This document shows, in pieces, positions 48,988 to 59,338 of a stretch of DNA of 64,000 nt (position 1 is its first letter; every line of letters begins with the position of its first letter). Origin of the DNA: Vitis vinifera (taxonomy: Eukaryota; Streptophyta; Magnoliopsida; Vitales; Vitaceae). The position numbers and the translations under genes were made by a program. The notes under the pieces were generated by a model that was not told the origin of the DNA, did no database searches, and saw nothing but the letters and a program-made list of their open reading frames with translations. The stretch spans positions 6,387,501 to 6,451,500 of the forward strand of contig NC_081822.1 in the NCBI RefSeq assembly GCF_030704535.1. The letters run 5' to 3'.

Positions 48988-49176
48988 AGATAGGAAGAAG
49001 AAGAGAGTGAGAAAGAGAGAGAGGGATTTTTATTATATTGACAATACAACACCTCTGCTATATATATAGTAGGGTTTAGAAAAACAGAGGCTAACAGAGT
49101 TTTAACAAAGAAAACGAAAATAACTAATGTTGTAACAAACTAAACTACTAGTTGTTAATTGCTACTTTGCCTAATT
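48988..49176 (-). repeat. 5' LTR of Copia element 1
   Basis: 189 bp. On the minus strand it runs aattaggc to cctatct, so the usual TG...CA ends are absent in both LTRs. Confidence 0.88.
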
Positions 49177-49181
49177 TATGA
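49177..49181. repeat. Right 5-bp target duplication of Copia element 1
   Basis: tatga; identical to 43954-43958. Confidence 0.75.
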
Positions 49182-49274
49182 GTAACAATACGTAGGGGTG
49201 AGGCGCAAATCCGGGAATATCAAGTACTGTGGTTATCAAGTTATGGATTTCCAACAAGTTTCATCTCAGGGGGG

Positions 49275-49501
49275 CGTTAGAATGTTTATCACATGAGATA
49301 AGATGTTGAGAGTGCAGAACAGAGGAGATTCAGGGCAAGAGAGAAATATAACTCTCTCTTTCTTCTTTCTCTCTTTTCCTATTATGTAGAGATGATTGCA
49401 AACTGGTTGGAGACTCTAATTGATTCTGTTTTTCAGCTAATTCCAAAGCTAACCTCAACTAGCTCTAAAACTAATTTTGTTCTAGAACATTGTGTCTAAC
49501 A
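49275..49501 (-). repeat. 3' LTR of Copia element 2
   Basis: On the minus strand it starts tgttagacacaatg after the polypurine tract and ends at tctaacg, an imperfect inverted terminal pair with tgttaga. About 227 bp. Confidence 0.65.
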
Positions 49502-50345
49502 CGCCCCTCAAGCAAAATGTGGACACCTTCACATTAGGTTGAGCTTAAGGACGTTGGACTGGTATATAGACAAGGGCTTTGTTAGTATATCAGCTATCTG
49601 ATCTTCTGTAGGTGCATATTGAATGTCTAACTCCTTTTGCAGCACTTTTTTGAGTACAAAAGATGTGTTTGGTGTGAGCATGGGCAACTGGGTTTGCAGC
49701 AATGCAAGTTGCTCCCAATGTTATCACACCGGATTACAGGACATGAAGCACTGGACACTTGTAGCCCTTTTAGTAAGGCTTGTAACCAGAGGTCGCCTGT
49801 GTTGTCTTGTGATCCAATGCTTTGTATTCAGACATGCTGGACCTTGCAACAACCTTTTGTTTACTTGAATTCCATGAGACAATGTTAGGACGAAGAAAAA
49901 CACAGAAGCCACTGGTGGACCTTCGACCATCGACACAACTGGTCCAACCGGCATCTGAGAAGCTAGCGAGACTGAACCGAGAAGCTGGTTGGATGTGTAG
50001 GCCATGCTCAATACTCCCATGCACGTTTCTCAGAACTTGTTTACAAGATTTCTAATGCATATCAGTGGGACGATGTAAAACTGACTCAATTTATTTACAA
50101 TGTAAGATATTTCTGGTCGAGTAATCCTGAGATATTGTAATGCCCCAACAGTGCCACGATACAACTTCTCATTGTTCAACTTATGCCCACTAGAACTGGA
50201 TAGCTGTAGGCTCATACTTGCTGGTGTAGGACAACTCTTTGACTTGTTCCATGTTAATTCGTTTTAACAAGTCAAGAATACATTTGGACAAAGTTAGATA
50301 AAGTCCTTGGGAATCCCAAAATGCTTCAATTTATCAATACAAGCT
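49275..50345 (-). mobile_element. 3' part of a second Copia retrotransposon
   Basis: Minus-strand remnants of reverse transcriptase and RNase H: GTVGALQYLRITRPEISYIV near 50160-50100, FSDAGWTSCVDGRRSTSGFC near 49960-49900, and LDIQYAPTEDQIADILTKPL near 49620-49570. Then come a polypurine tract (ttgaggggcg, about 49511-49502) and a 3' LTR. There are several frameshifts. Gag, protease and integrase are missing, so this is a 5'-truncated or deleted copy, 98 bp from element 1. Confidence 0.85.
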
Positions 50346-50758
50346 TATAAGATCCGGCTCCTCTATGATGGCCCTGCCATAGACCACTCCATTTATCAGT
50401 GCGAAATCTAACTCATTGTCTATGTAACTATTTGATTCATGAATCTGGTCTGGTGTTCAATTCATGGAGGAGATAAAAAATTTCCCAATGTTCTCCTTGG
50501 CATTCACCTAATTTATGAAAATACCACAATCATACTTTATGAGATTTGATATTGGATATTACAGTAGGCATCTCATATTTGACAAAATATATTTGAGGCT
50601 TTGGTATTCATTGGTCTCTTCTTACTCACAAAACCCAGGCCATTGAGAAAATGGCGAATATGGAAGCATACATTGATTCTAGGAACATAGATTATATGCA
50701 TCTTTGGTTCCTGAATCATTGAGTCGAGATTTGATGCATATGTATATTCTGATTTCAG

Positions 50759-53260
50759 GTACAAAAATTGTTGGTTTCCCTTGCTTGCTAAACATGCTGA
50801 GTCCCAGGTTTCTGAAGGGCCTCTGGCTGTGTCTCTTGATTGTAAATGGATTTGGCGTTGTCACAGGCTAAAGGCAATCACCAACATATACTATTTTTTT
50901 TTCTAATGGGATTAATGAGTTGTTTTTATTATTGATCTTCAGGTACACTACACGATTGAGTGCGAGGAGGTTTATGGGAGGATCCTTGATAACAAGAACA
51001 TGTTGTCCTCTGTTCAGGGGATTTCTGAAGGCAAATTGGAGACATTTGGATATGACATTTGGAATAGAATGTATCCGAGTGAACCATTTGAACTTGATTT
51101 GAGCAGCTGCTCCAGGTATTTATTTGCTGAAAATCTTTTGGGAGCTCCAAAAAACACAATGTATGATCTGGTTTTGTCTGTCAAAAGTTGAGTACTTTTA
51201 ACCAGGTAATGAAGAAATTTGTCTAGTGCCAATTGTCACCCATCCATTGTAACAATGCACTGGAGCTCATCCATTGTAACAATGCACCAGAATTGATCAG
51301 TCTGTCTTTCATTTAGTAAAGCAATATATAATTCATCATTCTTATGAGATACATTGTGCCTCAAGTGGCCACTGAATTATTCCATGGTATTCAAGTAGAA
51401 TCAATTCATAGTTTAACATCCTTGACATTCGTAATGAAGTTTTAGCCTTACTATATCTAGCTTGACTAGAAGCTGTTGATTGTTATTCACCACTGCCAAT
51501 TTTCCATTTCACTTCTTAATTCTTAGAATCCTATCTGTTTTGTGATCTTTTTGTTGAGCATACCTTAGAATCATCATTATCATTTAAAATTTGAATGTTT
51601 TCCAACTTATTGATCTGTTTATGCACATGCAAACATTCCAATGACAGGAGTCCAGAAATAGTATAAAGGATGATCTTTTTTCTTGAAGGAGCTGTGGCCA
51701 GATATAAGGGCTGTCTGCATATGATCAAGAGAAACAAGGAGAGGTCCATTAAAAGCTTCTTCGTTCCAACTTGCTGACATTGACCTTATCTGGCATTCTC
51801 ACTGATTATAATCCTGTTTCTTGCTGTAAAGACGTGGTTGCAATACTCGACAAGGTAAGGAGGATGACACAGAATCTGATAGAAGCTAAGGTAAAAACCT
51901 GGATGTTGGGTTTTCTGGAACTGCCAAACAATGGGAAGAGACATTTGGTTTCCAGCTACTGGATGGCAGGAGCAATGTATAGAGGCAATCCTCCATCTCC
52001 TCTCCTTGTTGATCATTTTTGTCCATTAAATGCTGTGAGCATGAAGGTCATTCCATCCTTTGAGTATCCGAGTATGATTCAGCTTCCCAAGACCATGCTA
52101 GTGGAGGCACCTTCAAATACCCTCACACAATCCATGCAAGATGAAGGATGCATTTCTGCCCCAAATAGCTCTTTCAATTATTGTGTTTCTGTCTTGATAA
52201 AATCATGGTATGCTAGTTCAGTTTCTGCCAACATGCTCCTTGAAGATTAGAAGCAAACCGCCTATCAAAAGTAACCATTGAACAAATAGATGAAGGCCAA
52301 TCCAGCTGACAACTCCCATCTCTTACTAAAAAGCCCCAATCCACTGGTAGTGAGGGAAGGGCATTGCTTTCAGAGTATCATGGATCAATTTGCCTGTGTT
52401 AATCAAAATGAAGCAACCTGTGATTCCATGGTTCTGGCGATGTGGTCATGCACTCTTGCTCCTGCAAATAAATCCAGGTCCAAGTTGCAGTATATATAGC
52501 ATTGCAGACAGATAACGTCATCTTTATTTTCATATTTTTCTCTGCAGCTTGCATCTATAAGCTTTGGCTCCAGGTGATTGTTTTTTTCTGGTAGAAAGCT
52601 AGAATACGAAACCAAGAACTGTGCGAGCCAGAAAAATGGAAGGGACTTCATGGCAGTTGTTGAATTCTCTGCAGAAGATCCCTATGGAAAAGCAGTGGCT
52701 TTACTTAACCTGAATAATGTCTCCTCAACGTACGTCTCCATTGCTTGATTAATTTTATTTATCCCTTATGCCAACTTAAGCACCTTGCCCCTGGGAAATT
52801 CACCCACTTAGTAAAGCAGTGGCTTTATTAAACCCTAAACCCTAAATCACGATGGCTTTCATACTTTCTCTGAAGGTGGGAAGCTACAGTGGTTTCAGTA
52901 CCAGTGGTGAGAATCTAAAAGGGACATCAATGATGCTCCAGAGGAAGAAGTATACGGGTACAAAAATTATAAGGACAAAATCACCAATCAGAGCACTGCT
53001 ACGGGAAGGGAAGAAAAGACAGCTGAGGAGGACAGCAAAGTGATTCCAGAAAAAGACTGGACATGGAAAGTAGGATACAACAACTGTGAAGCTGTGGGAA
53101 AAATTCTTGCAGGTGAAGTGTTTATTGATTTTGGAAGTGGACGTTGTGTTGTTTTTTGAAGAATGTGGGGGTTCATGTGGCGATCAGTGCAGCTACGGAA
53201 GTATGATGAAGAGTGGTGGAGGTGGAAGGTAGGGGCAACGCTGGACGAGGCTCTTGCAAG
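50759..53260 (+). pseudogene. Glycine-rich domain-containing protein (GRDP, DUF1399) pseudogene
   Basis: Pieces of a GRDP gene occur in the right order: RYKNCWFPLLAKHAES and LDCKWIWRCHRL (50759-50873); ECEEVYGRILDNKN and IWNRMYPSEPFELDL (50943-51115); FFLEGAVARYKGCLHMIKRN, then DIDLIWHSH and PVSCCKDVV (51676-51850); GFSGTAKQWEETFG and MYRGNPPSPL (51905-52005); MIQLPKTMLVE (52075-52105); FMAVVEFSAEDPYGKAVALL (52640-52720); GYSGFSTSGENLKGT; and a short Gly/Cys-rich tail ECGGSCGDQCSYGSMMKSGG near 53160-53215. GRDP proteins are linked to development and stress in Arabidopsis. Here the frame shifts repeatedly (for example within VPTC-DIDLIWH at about 51770) and stops occur, so the locus is dead. 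The N-terminal exons are not visible upstream, where Copia element 2 lies. Confidence 0.82.
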
Positions 53261-54890
53261 GCAGACTGCACTGATGGTAGTCACAATGAATCAGCAAATG
53301 ACTTCAACAGCACGATTGCCGTCCCAATGGAAGTGCAGGGTATCATGAGTGAGACAGTGTGACACTGGCCCCCGTGTTGTCCACCAAGAGAAAGCAAGTG
53401 CCTGCGGTTAATAAACTGCGTTAACATATATGGGTGTGGAGGGGGCAGTTTCATATCCCCTATTTTCAAATTACTTGTACAACATCCTAGCTTCAAATAC
53501 TGGTCCCAACCTTAAGGGGCTAAATTATTTCAGAGAGCCCAGTGAGCCTAATCTCCGAGTGATAAACCTCTTAACTTGAGAAGGCCATTAGTACTAAAGG
53601 CAGCTTACCACACCGCATCTTCATAAAGCTCATCATGTGGAGGGTGGGGTTTAGTTATAAGAATGTGTTCAGTTGAGTGGGAAATACAAAACGGAACATA
53701 GATGATTCCCACTCTCATCTCTAAACCATCCTGGCCATTGATTTCTGAGCATGAAACTCCACCATTCACGCAAGCCTATCTGTACTACTGTATAATAATG
53801 GCAGACAAGCATGGTGGACTTAAATCCTATCCCTCCAAAAGGATGTGTACAAGTGTACAACTCAAGCAACAAATCAAGAAGTTAGGCACAAAGCCATTTA
53901 GCATAAAGTATAGGCTTCAATATCGTTTTTTCCCCTGTATTGCTCACACCGAGAAACTAAAGTTTGGAATTTCACATTATTAATATGGCTAAAATTTTGA
54001 ATAAAATATTTAAATAAAAAAAGGTAGCTGAAAAATGCTATGCAGAATTGGATATTTGGCAGTTGTGGACAAACTTATTTGCGCAGGAGAAAAATCCTGA
54101 AATTCATTAATTACTACCATACCATTATTTCTACTGTCCTATTAAAAATTGATCAACAATATTCCGTACTCAGTGGCCTCCCCTGGAATCATTTTGCTCT
54201 TGAGCCAAAAATCACGACCTCAAAATCATGGAAGCAGTCAAAACGATGATTGAAATAACAACCACCATAAATTTCAGAAAATTGTATTCTTTATTTAAAA
54301 ATTTTGGTACATGTATCTCCCTGTTTCTCAAAATGCTTGAGTAACTGCATCATACCAGTATACCATCCAAACCATGCGACTGAGACGTGAGAATGAAGTT
54401 AGACGGCAACAATGATGATAAGAGGAGAGGTTTGATTATGACAACATCGAATGTTTACAGGGTTGGAGCTTGTCTCTTAGACTTGTGACAAGCTCACAGC
54501 AATTTCACCATGAAGGATGCTTCCAACGTCCAGACCAGCCACCACCATCTCCCAACTGCCGACAGGGCAGTGAGGGGTTTCTACCATCCAAACATGAAAT
54601 GCCTAATTATGCGTAAATAGGTTGGGACGGCCATGGAATTGAAATTTAGCAAATTGGTATATCGTTTTGCTACTTCCATCAACTAATTTACACAAAAGAG
54701 ATTGGCATTGAACTACGGTGGAAATCATCAAAATCACACTCTTTTAACAATGTCATGTACAAAACATGATCAAGCCAACATCACTCGGCACTGCAACAAC
54801 TATCAACTCAAGCACTGAAACAAATAAAGCTATATATAATCTATCATTTTATTTGTCTCTAAATAAAAATAATAATAATAATAAGTAAAA
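53261..54890. other. Intergenic DNA between GRDP pseudogene and PB1 gene
   Basis: No coding frame of interest. The right end holds the PB1 gene 3' flank. TTTATT at 54848-54853 (AATAAA on the minus strand) lies about 40 bases past the PB1 stop. Confidence 0.5.
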
Positions 54891-56279
54891 TCATAGAGAA
54901 CCTTGGCTAGTCTTGGCAACAACCTTGCCATCTTGATTGATCGTCACACCTCCTTGTCTAACATCACCTTGCGCAGCAGCCGTTGTCACTGCCTGATACG
55001 AGGGAGCCGCCCCTCCCGGTGTAGTGTAGTAAACCTGCCGCCCAGTGCTGTCATAGGTAACCTGCGCATATCCTTGCTCAGTCACTCCAACACCGCTCGC
55101 TGAAGGCCGCATCATTCCCATCCCTTCTCCATACGCGCCTACTTTTTGCTGCTGATGTGGTGGAGCGGCATTGTAAACTTGCGGTTCCCGGTACACGTCA
55201 GATACCACTCTCTGCATTCCGTAGTAAGGCTGAGCTAGCTGTCCTGTCATCGGTCGTAAACCAGGAGTTTGATACACACCGGCAGATGTATGTATTAGGT
55301 AAACGGATTGCTCTGTTCCGGTTGAAGCAGCAACCGGGTAACCTCCCGTCGTCATGTGCCTTTCTGGCCAGTAAGTAGCCGGAATTGACACCGGCATCTG
55401 CTGTGGCGCCGGTGCAAGTTTTTCTGGAATCTTCTGTGCATAGTATTCTGCAGGATAAGCCCGCGTGTTGCTTTCATCGTTTTTTCTTTGGAACATCGCC
55501 TGCTCTTGGCTGGCAATCTGCAACCTCTGCAATTCCTGGATCTGCCTCTGGTAGTCCGCGGGGGACACCACTGGATCTCCAACAACATGGCGATCCTCCG
55601 ATCCTGGATCCGATCTCACTGAATAATCCTTGGGAAGCACATCTGGAACCGTGGGTGGAGGCGTTGGATCCTGCAATTTCACGGGGGGAGGCGGAGCGAG
55701 CCCTTTATCCAACCCAAACAGAAAATCCGGATTGGTCTCGGAGGCCGCCGCCTGAGGTGAAGAACCTTCCAGAGGCTGGATCTGCACAGAATTCAGTGCG
55801 TCCACGAACCACTGCCGCTCCGATTTGGTCTCGTTGGAACCGAAACTGGTGGATGCAGGAGGGGTCAGCGGGAAGAGAAATAACCTGAGTCTGGCCTGCT
55901 TGTTGGATGGGCGGCACAATCGATCGTACTCGAGCATCATGTGTTCAAGATCCTCATCGTTGGTAACCGAGATCAAAGCGTCGAGATCTTCACCGGGTAA
56001 CTGATACTTCAAGCACACTTCCCCCTCACAGATCGAGGAAATCTTGGACATGAATCCGGGGAATTTGATGTTGCGATCCACAGATAAGATCTTGGTTTCA
56101 CCTCCAACGTAAGCAAGCTGGTTGTCCTGCGGCCTGGGATGGATCTTGCCTCCATAACTGCACATAAACTTGACCTTGTAATTGGAAGGAGGTTCGTCCC
56201 ATGAAGCATTTTCAGTGTCAATTTCTCGCGACCGTGGAGAGGAGTCGTGAGAATCTGGATAAGGGTAGTAATTCTCCAT
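54891..56279 (-). CDS. PB1 (octicosapeptide/Phox/Bem1p) domain protein, 462 aa
   Basis: One intact exon. After a short Asp/Glu/Ser-rich start (MENYYPYPDSHDSSPRSREI) comes a PB1 domain at about residues 33-138: VKFMCSYGGKIHPRPQDNQL with the basic-cluster Lys, then YVGGETKILSVDRNIKF, and an acidic OPCA-like stretch LDALISVTNDEDLEHMMLEY. PB1 domains mediate protein-protein pairing. The remaining about 320 residues are Pro/Gln/Tyr-rich and probably disordered (YYAQKIPEK, PPHQQQKVGAYGEG, YYTTPGGAAPSYQ). This layout is common in a plant-specific family of uncharacterised PB1 proteins. GC content is higher than in neighbouring DNA. The upstream DNA on the minus strand carries a ctataag element about 100 bases before the ATG, a possible TATA region. 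Function unknown. Confidence 0.92.
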   Translation of the reverse strand: MENYYPYPDSHDSSPRSREIDTENASWDEPPSNYKVKFMCSYGGKIHPRPQDNQLAYVGGETKILSVDRNIKFPGFMSKISSICEGEVCLKYQLPGEDLDALISVTNDEDLEHMMLEYDRLCRPSNKQARLRLFLFPLTPPASTSFGSNETKSERQWFVDALNSVQIQPLEGSSPQAAASETNPDFLFGLDKGLAPPPPVKLQDPTPPPTVPDVLPKDYSVRSDPGSEDRHVVGDPVVSPADYQRQIQELQRLQIASQEQAMFQRKNDESNTRAYPAEYYAQKIPEKLAPAPQQMPVSIPATYWPERHMTTGGYPVAASTGTEQSVYLIHTSAGVYQTPGLRPMTGQLAQPYYGMQRVVSDVYREPQVYNAAPPHQQQKVGAYGEGMGMMRPSASGVGVTEQGYAQVTYDSTGRQVYYTTPGGAAPSYQAVTTAAAQGDVRQGGVTINQDGKVVAKTSQGSL

Positions 56280-57339
56280 GGGAGATGGGTCTGTGCTAGG
56301 GTTTTCTGCAGGGTTGAGCCATGAGACGATGAGAATACCTGGCGAAAAGAGGAACGTCGTTTGTGGGGCCTCGGCTTGCTTATAGGTGGGTGTGGGGCCA
56401 CCTCATTGATTGATTGATTAAGCTGGAGGATGATGGAAGGCGTGAAGGAAGGCTTTGAAAGCGATTTCAGTAATCACTATTCAGCCTTGTTCTCAAAGCG
56501 GGGTGCCCTTTTATTCAGCTCTAATCCACTCTTCGACAGCTGTACACTGACTTGGCACTCACAAGTCACAACCTACATTTCTAATAACTATACTTTCCTC
56601 CCTCATTTCCTACATAATCAGATTACTCGCCTCCCTCATCTCCAACCAGCAATCAATCGCCTAAACGGCTAAATCTTTATTTATCTACATATCAGTCTTA
56701 TGTAGACTATATTTAAATCCACATTTTAAACTTTTAAAATTCTAATTGCATGGTAACCAATACATTAAAATTTTCAATCATACTTAAAAAACACTAATAA
56801 TCATTTATAGAGCATTAAATGTATAAACAATTAGTCAATTACCTTTATTTATTTGGACTATTATGTATTACCCATTTTTTTTTAAAAGTGATTTTCAAAA
56901 TTAAATTATTCTTATTTCACCACTCTATATAAAACTTTTTTTTTTTTAATAAAATGTTATTTATTTATATTTTCTTTTGGATTAAAAAATATGAAGAAAT
57001 CGCTATGAAATTTTCACTTTTCAAAAAAAGAAATATCTACATATGACGGCAGTTTACTAATTTTTAAGGGACCAAAACGAAAAATCAAAATCCAAATTAA
57101 ATCTATAATTTAAATTGGAATGCGTGCTTATAAAACTATAATGAGAATGAAAATAATTCCTTTTGAGTCGTTTTATAAGTATTGAGAATGATAATGGGTT
57201 GTTTATATTAACCATAATAATATCCTTCTACAAAAAAGTTTATATTATTATTAATTTTTACTATTTTAATATTATATTAATATGCCTTTAATTATAACTT
57301 ATTTTAAAATACACAAAACAATATTAAATATTTATCCAT

Positions 57340-57680
57340 TTAGTATATGTTTTCAAAAAATGTTCTAAAAACTAGTTTTTAAAAAGACTTTTTTTTAATG
57401 TTTGGTAAAATAAATAAAAAATTCGAACTTAAAATATTTTTAATAATTTTAACAATAATTTTAATATTTAATATTTTATTTTTAATCATTCTACATATTT
57501 ATATAATTATTTTTTTAAACAATTATAAACAACTCAAAACAATAAAAAACAATTAGACCATATTTTTTGTTTTTAAAAATGAAAAGAAGAAAACATTTTT
57601 TAGTTATTAAATATGTTTTTATGATTTTTTTTGTTTTGAAAAATCAAAACCTTTTTTCGAAAAGTTTTCAAACAAGGCCT
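57340..57680. mobile_element. Possible MITE
   Basis: AT-rich block whose ends (gttttcaaaaaa on the left, aaaagttttcaaac on the right) and internal complementary tttttaaaa stretches resemble the 19385-19740 block. No target duplication was fixed. Confidence 0.28.
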
Positions 57681-59278
57681 TGATCATGCAAATATCTATA
57701 AAATAAATAAATAAATAAATTGTGCTAATATTTTTTTTTTCTCACATTTTCACTTTATTTTAACGGAAATTTAACAATACTTTAAAATTGTTTTCCAATT
57801 ATAAAAATTGGATGGGCCAATTTTGATATGGTATATGTCTATGAGTGGTGGTGAGAAGAAGAGAAGACTTGGTAAAGGGGGGCATTTTCATGATGTCATT
57901 CTCTAAATTTATGTGGGGTCTACTATTGACTTACATGATTTATCTAAGAAAAACGGCTGTGATGTGAATCATAGTATTAAATTCATTTAATGAAAAATTA
58001 AATAAATAGCCATGAAAGTTAGAATGAAGATATTTTACGGATAGCATTTTTTTGTGACAGCCTATCACTCGCTCATCTCTTGAAAATGTTATGCCATTGT
58101 ATTATAATTTATATGTACAATAATATTCTTCACTATATTTATAATAATATTATATCTTTTTTTTATAATAATATTACTCTTTTACAATGGCTCAACGAGC
58201 AATTTAATTGGGGGTAACCTTGAAACGAATACGAGTCTTAACTCAATGGTCTAGAGTTGTTATTGTCTAGGGGGCAATAATCGACCCGAATTCGAGTTCT
58301 TATTATTGCAAAAAGTATAGTTTTTTTGTTTTAATATTTTCAGGGGGTCACTACCCGGCTCCGTGAGTGACTTATTATATTTATAATAGAGATGGATTAC
58401 TAACCTATAAATTATTAAGTGTCATTCAATAAATTTTAATAACCTTCTCTAATTTTTTCAAAATTTTATTAGTTTTGGTCCCGCTTATTAAGTAGCCAAA
58501 CTTTAAAATACTAATTTTGTTTAAAAATCAAGTGGGACATTATGTTCATGTGGTTTAGTATTTTCAATATATATGTCAAATACAATATGTTAGCTAATTT
58601 ATATAACTACATAGATTACAAACTAAGATTTACATAACATAAAATATATATTATAATTCTATTTATATTTTATAAAATTATATTAGTTAGGCAAAAACTT
58701 TTATGCTTTTAAGGCTTAAAAAAAAACTTTAAATAATTCTATTTATATTTATATTTTCCTTTATTTCACACAGTTTAGTTCTACTAGGGAAAGTCATTGT
58801 GGCCAAAGTATGAAAAGCCTTGCTTGTAGGTTTTACTAAAAAAGGAAAATAACTCAGGCTTCTAACAAAAGGCTACCTCCCATAATTGAACACAATGGTT
58901 CATCCAAAAACATGAAAAAAAAAATTGAAATAGTTCATACATTAGTTAAGGTTAACAATTTTATTCTAAATATCATGGATTGAGATCTACTTTAATGCCA
59001 CTAAAACATGCATGAGATATGTTCAAGTTGAATACATTTCGAGACTCTTGTGAGTATGTCTTGAGCTTGAATTTAGGATAAAACAATAACCTCGTAAAAT
59101 TCATATTATAATTGAGCATGAGAGGTGAGTTATGGATGTTTTGAAGTATATATGAGCGATCAAGTGCACAAAAACCTACAAAATAAGAAAACAACCTTAG
59201 ACACCTGAATATCCAATAGTAAATTTAAAGTTCTTGAAGGTTCGTCCAATTTTTCACTTAAGAAAAAAAAATCATATG

Positions 59279-59280
<2 letters not shown>

Positions 59281-59335
<55 letters not shown>
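59281..59335. repeat. AT microsatellite, about 55 bp
   Basis: An uninterrupted ta run, the longest in the window. Confidence 0.95.

Positions 59336-59338
<3 letters not shown>

Larger units (their letters stand above)
43959..49176 (-). mobile_element. Ty1/Copia LTR retrotransposon, full-length, inactive
   Basis: The element is 5.2 kb with two LTRs (190 and 189 bp), a flanking tatga target duplication, a primer-binding site abutting the 5' LTR, and one long gag-pol frame in Copia order (gag, protease, integrase, reverse transcriptase, RNase H) on the minus strand. Seven or so in-frame stops make it non-autonomous. The LTRs differ at roughly 5% of positions plus a 3-bp indel by eye, so insertion is not recent. 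Confidence 0.92.

Noticed and set aside
55385..55888. 167-codon plus-strand open frame across the PB1 gene
   Set aside because: Antisense shadow of the GC-rich Pro/Gln region; no protein family features.
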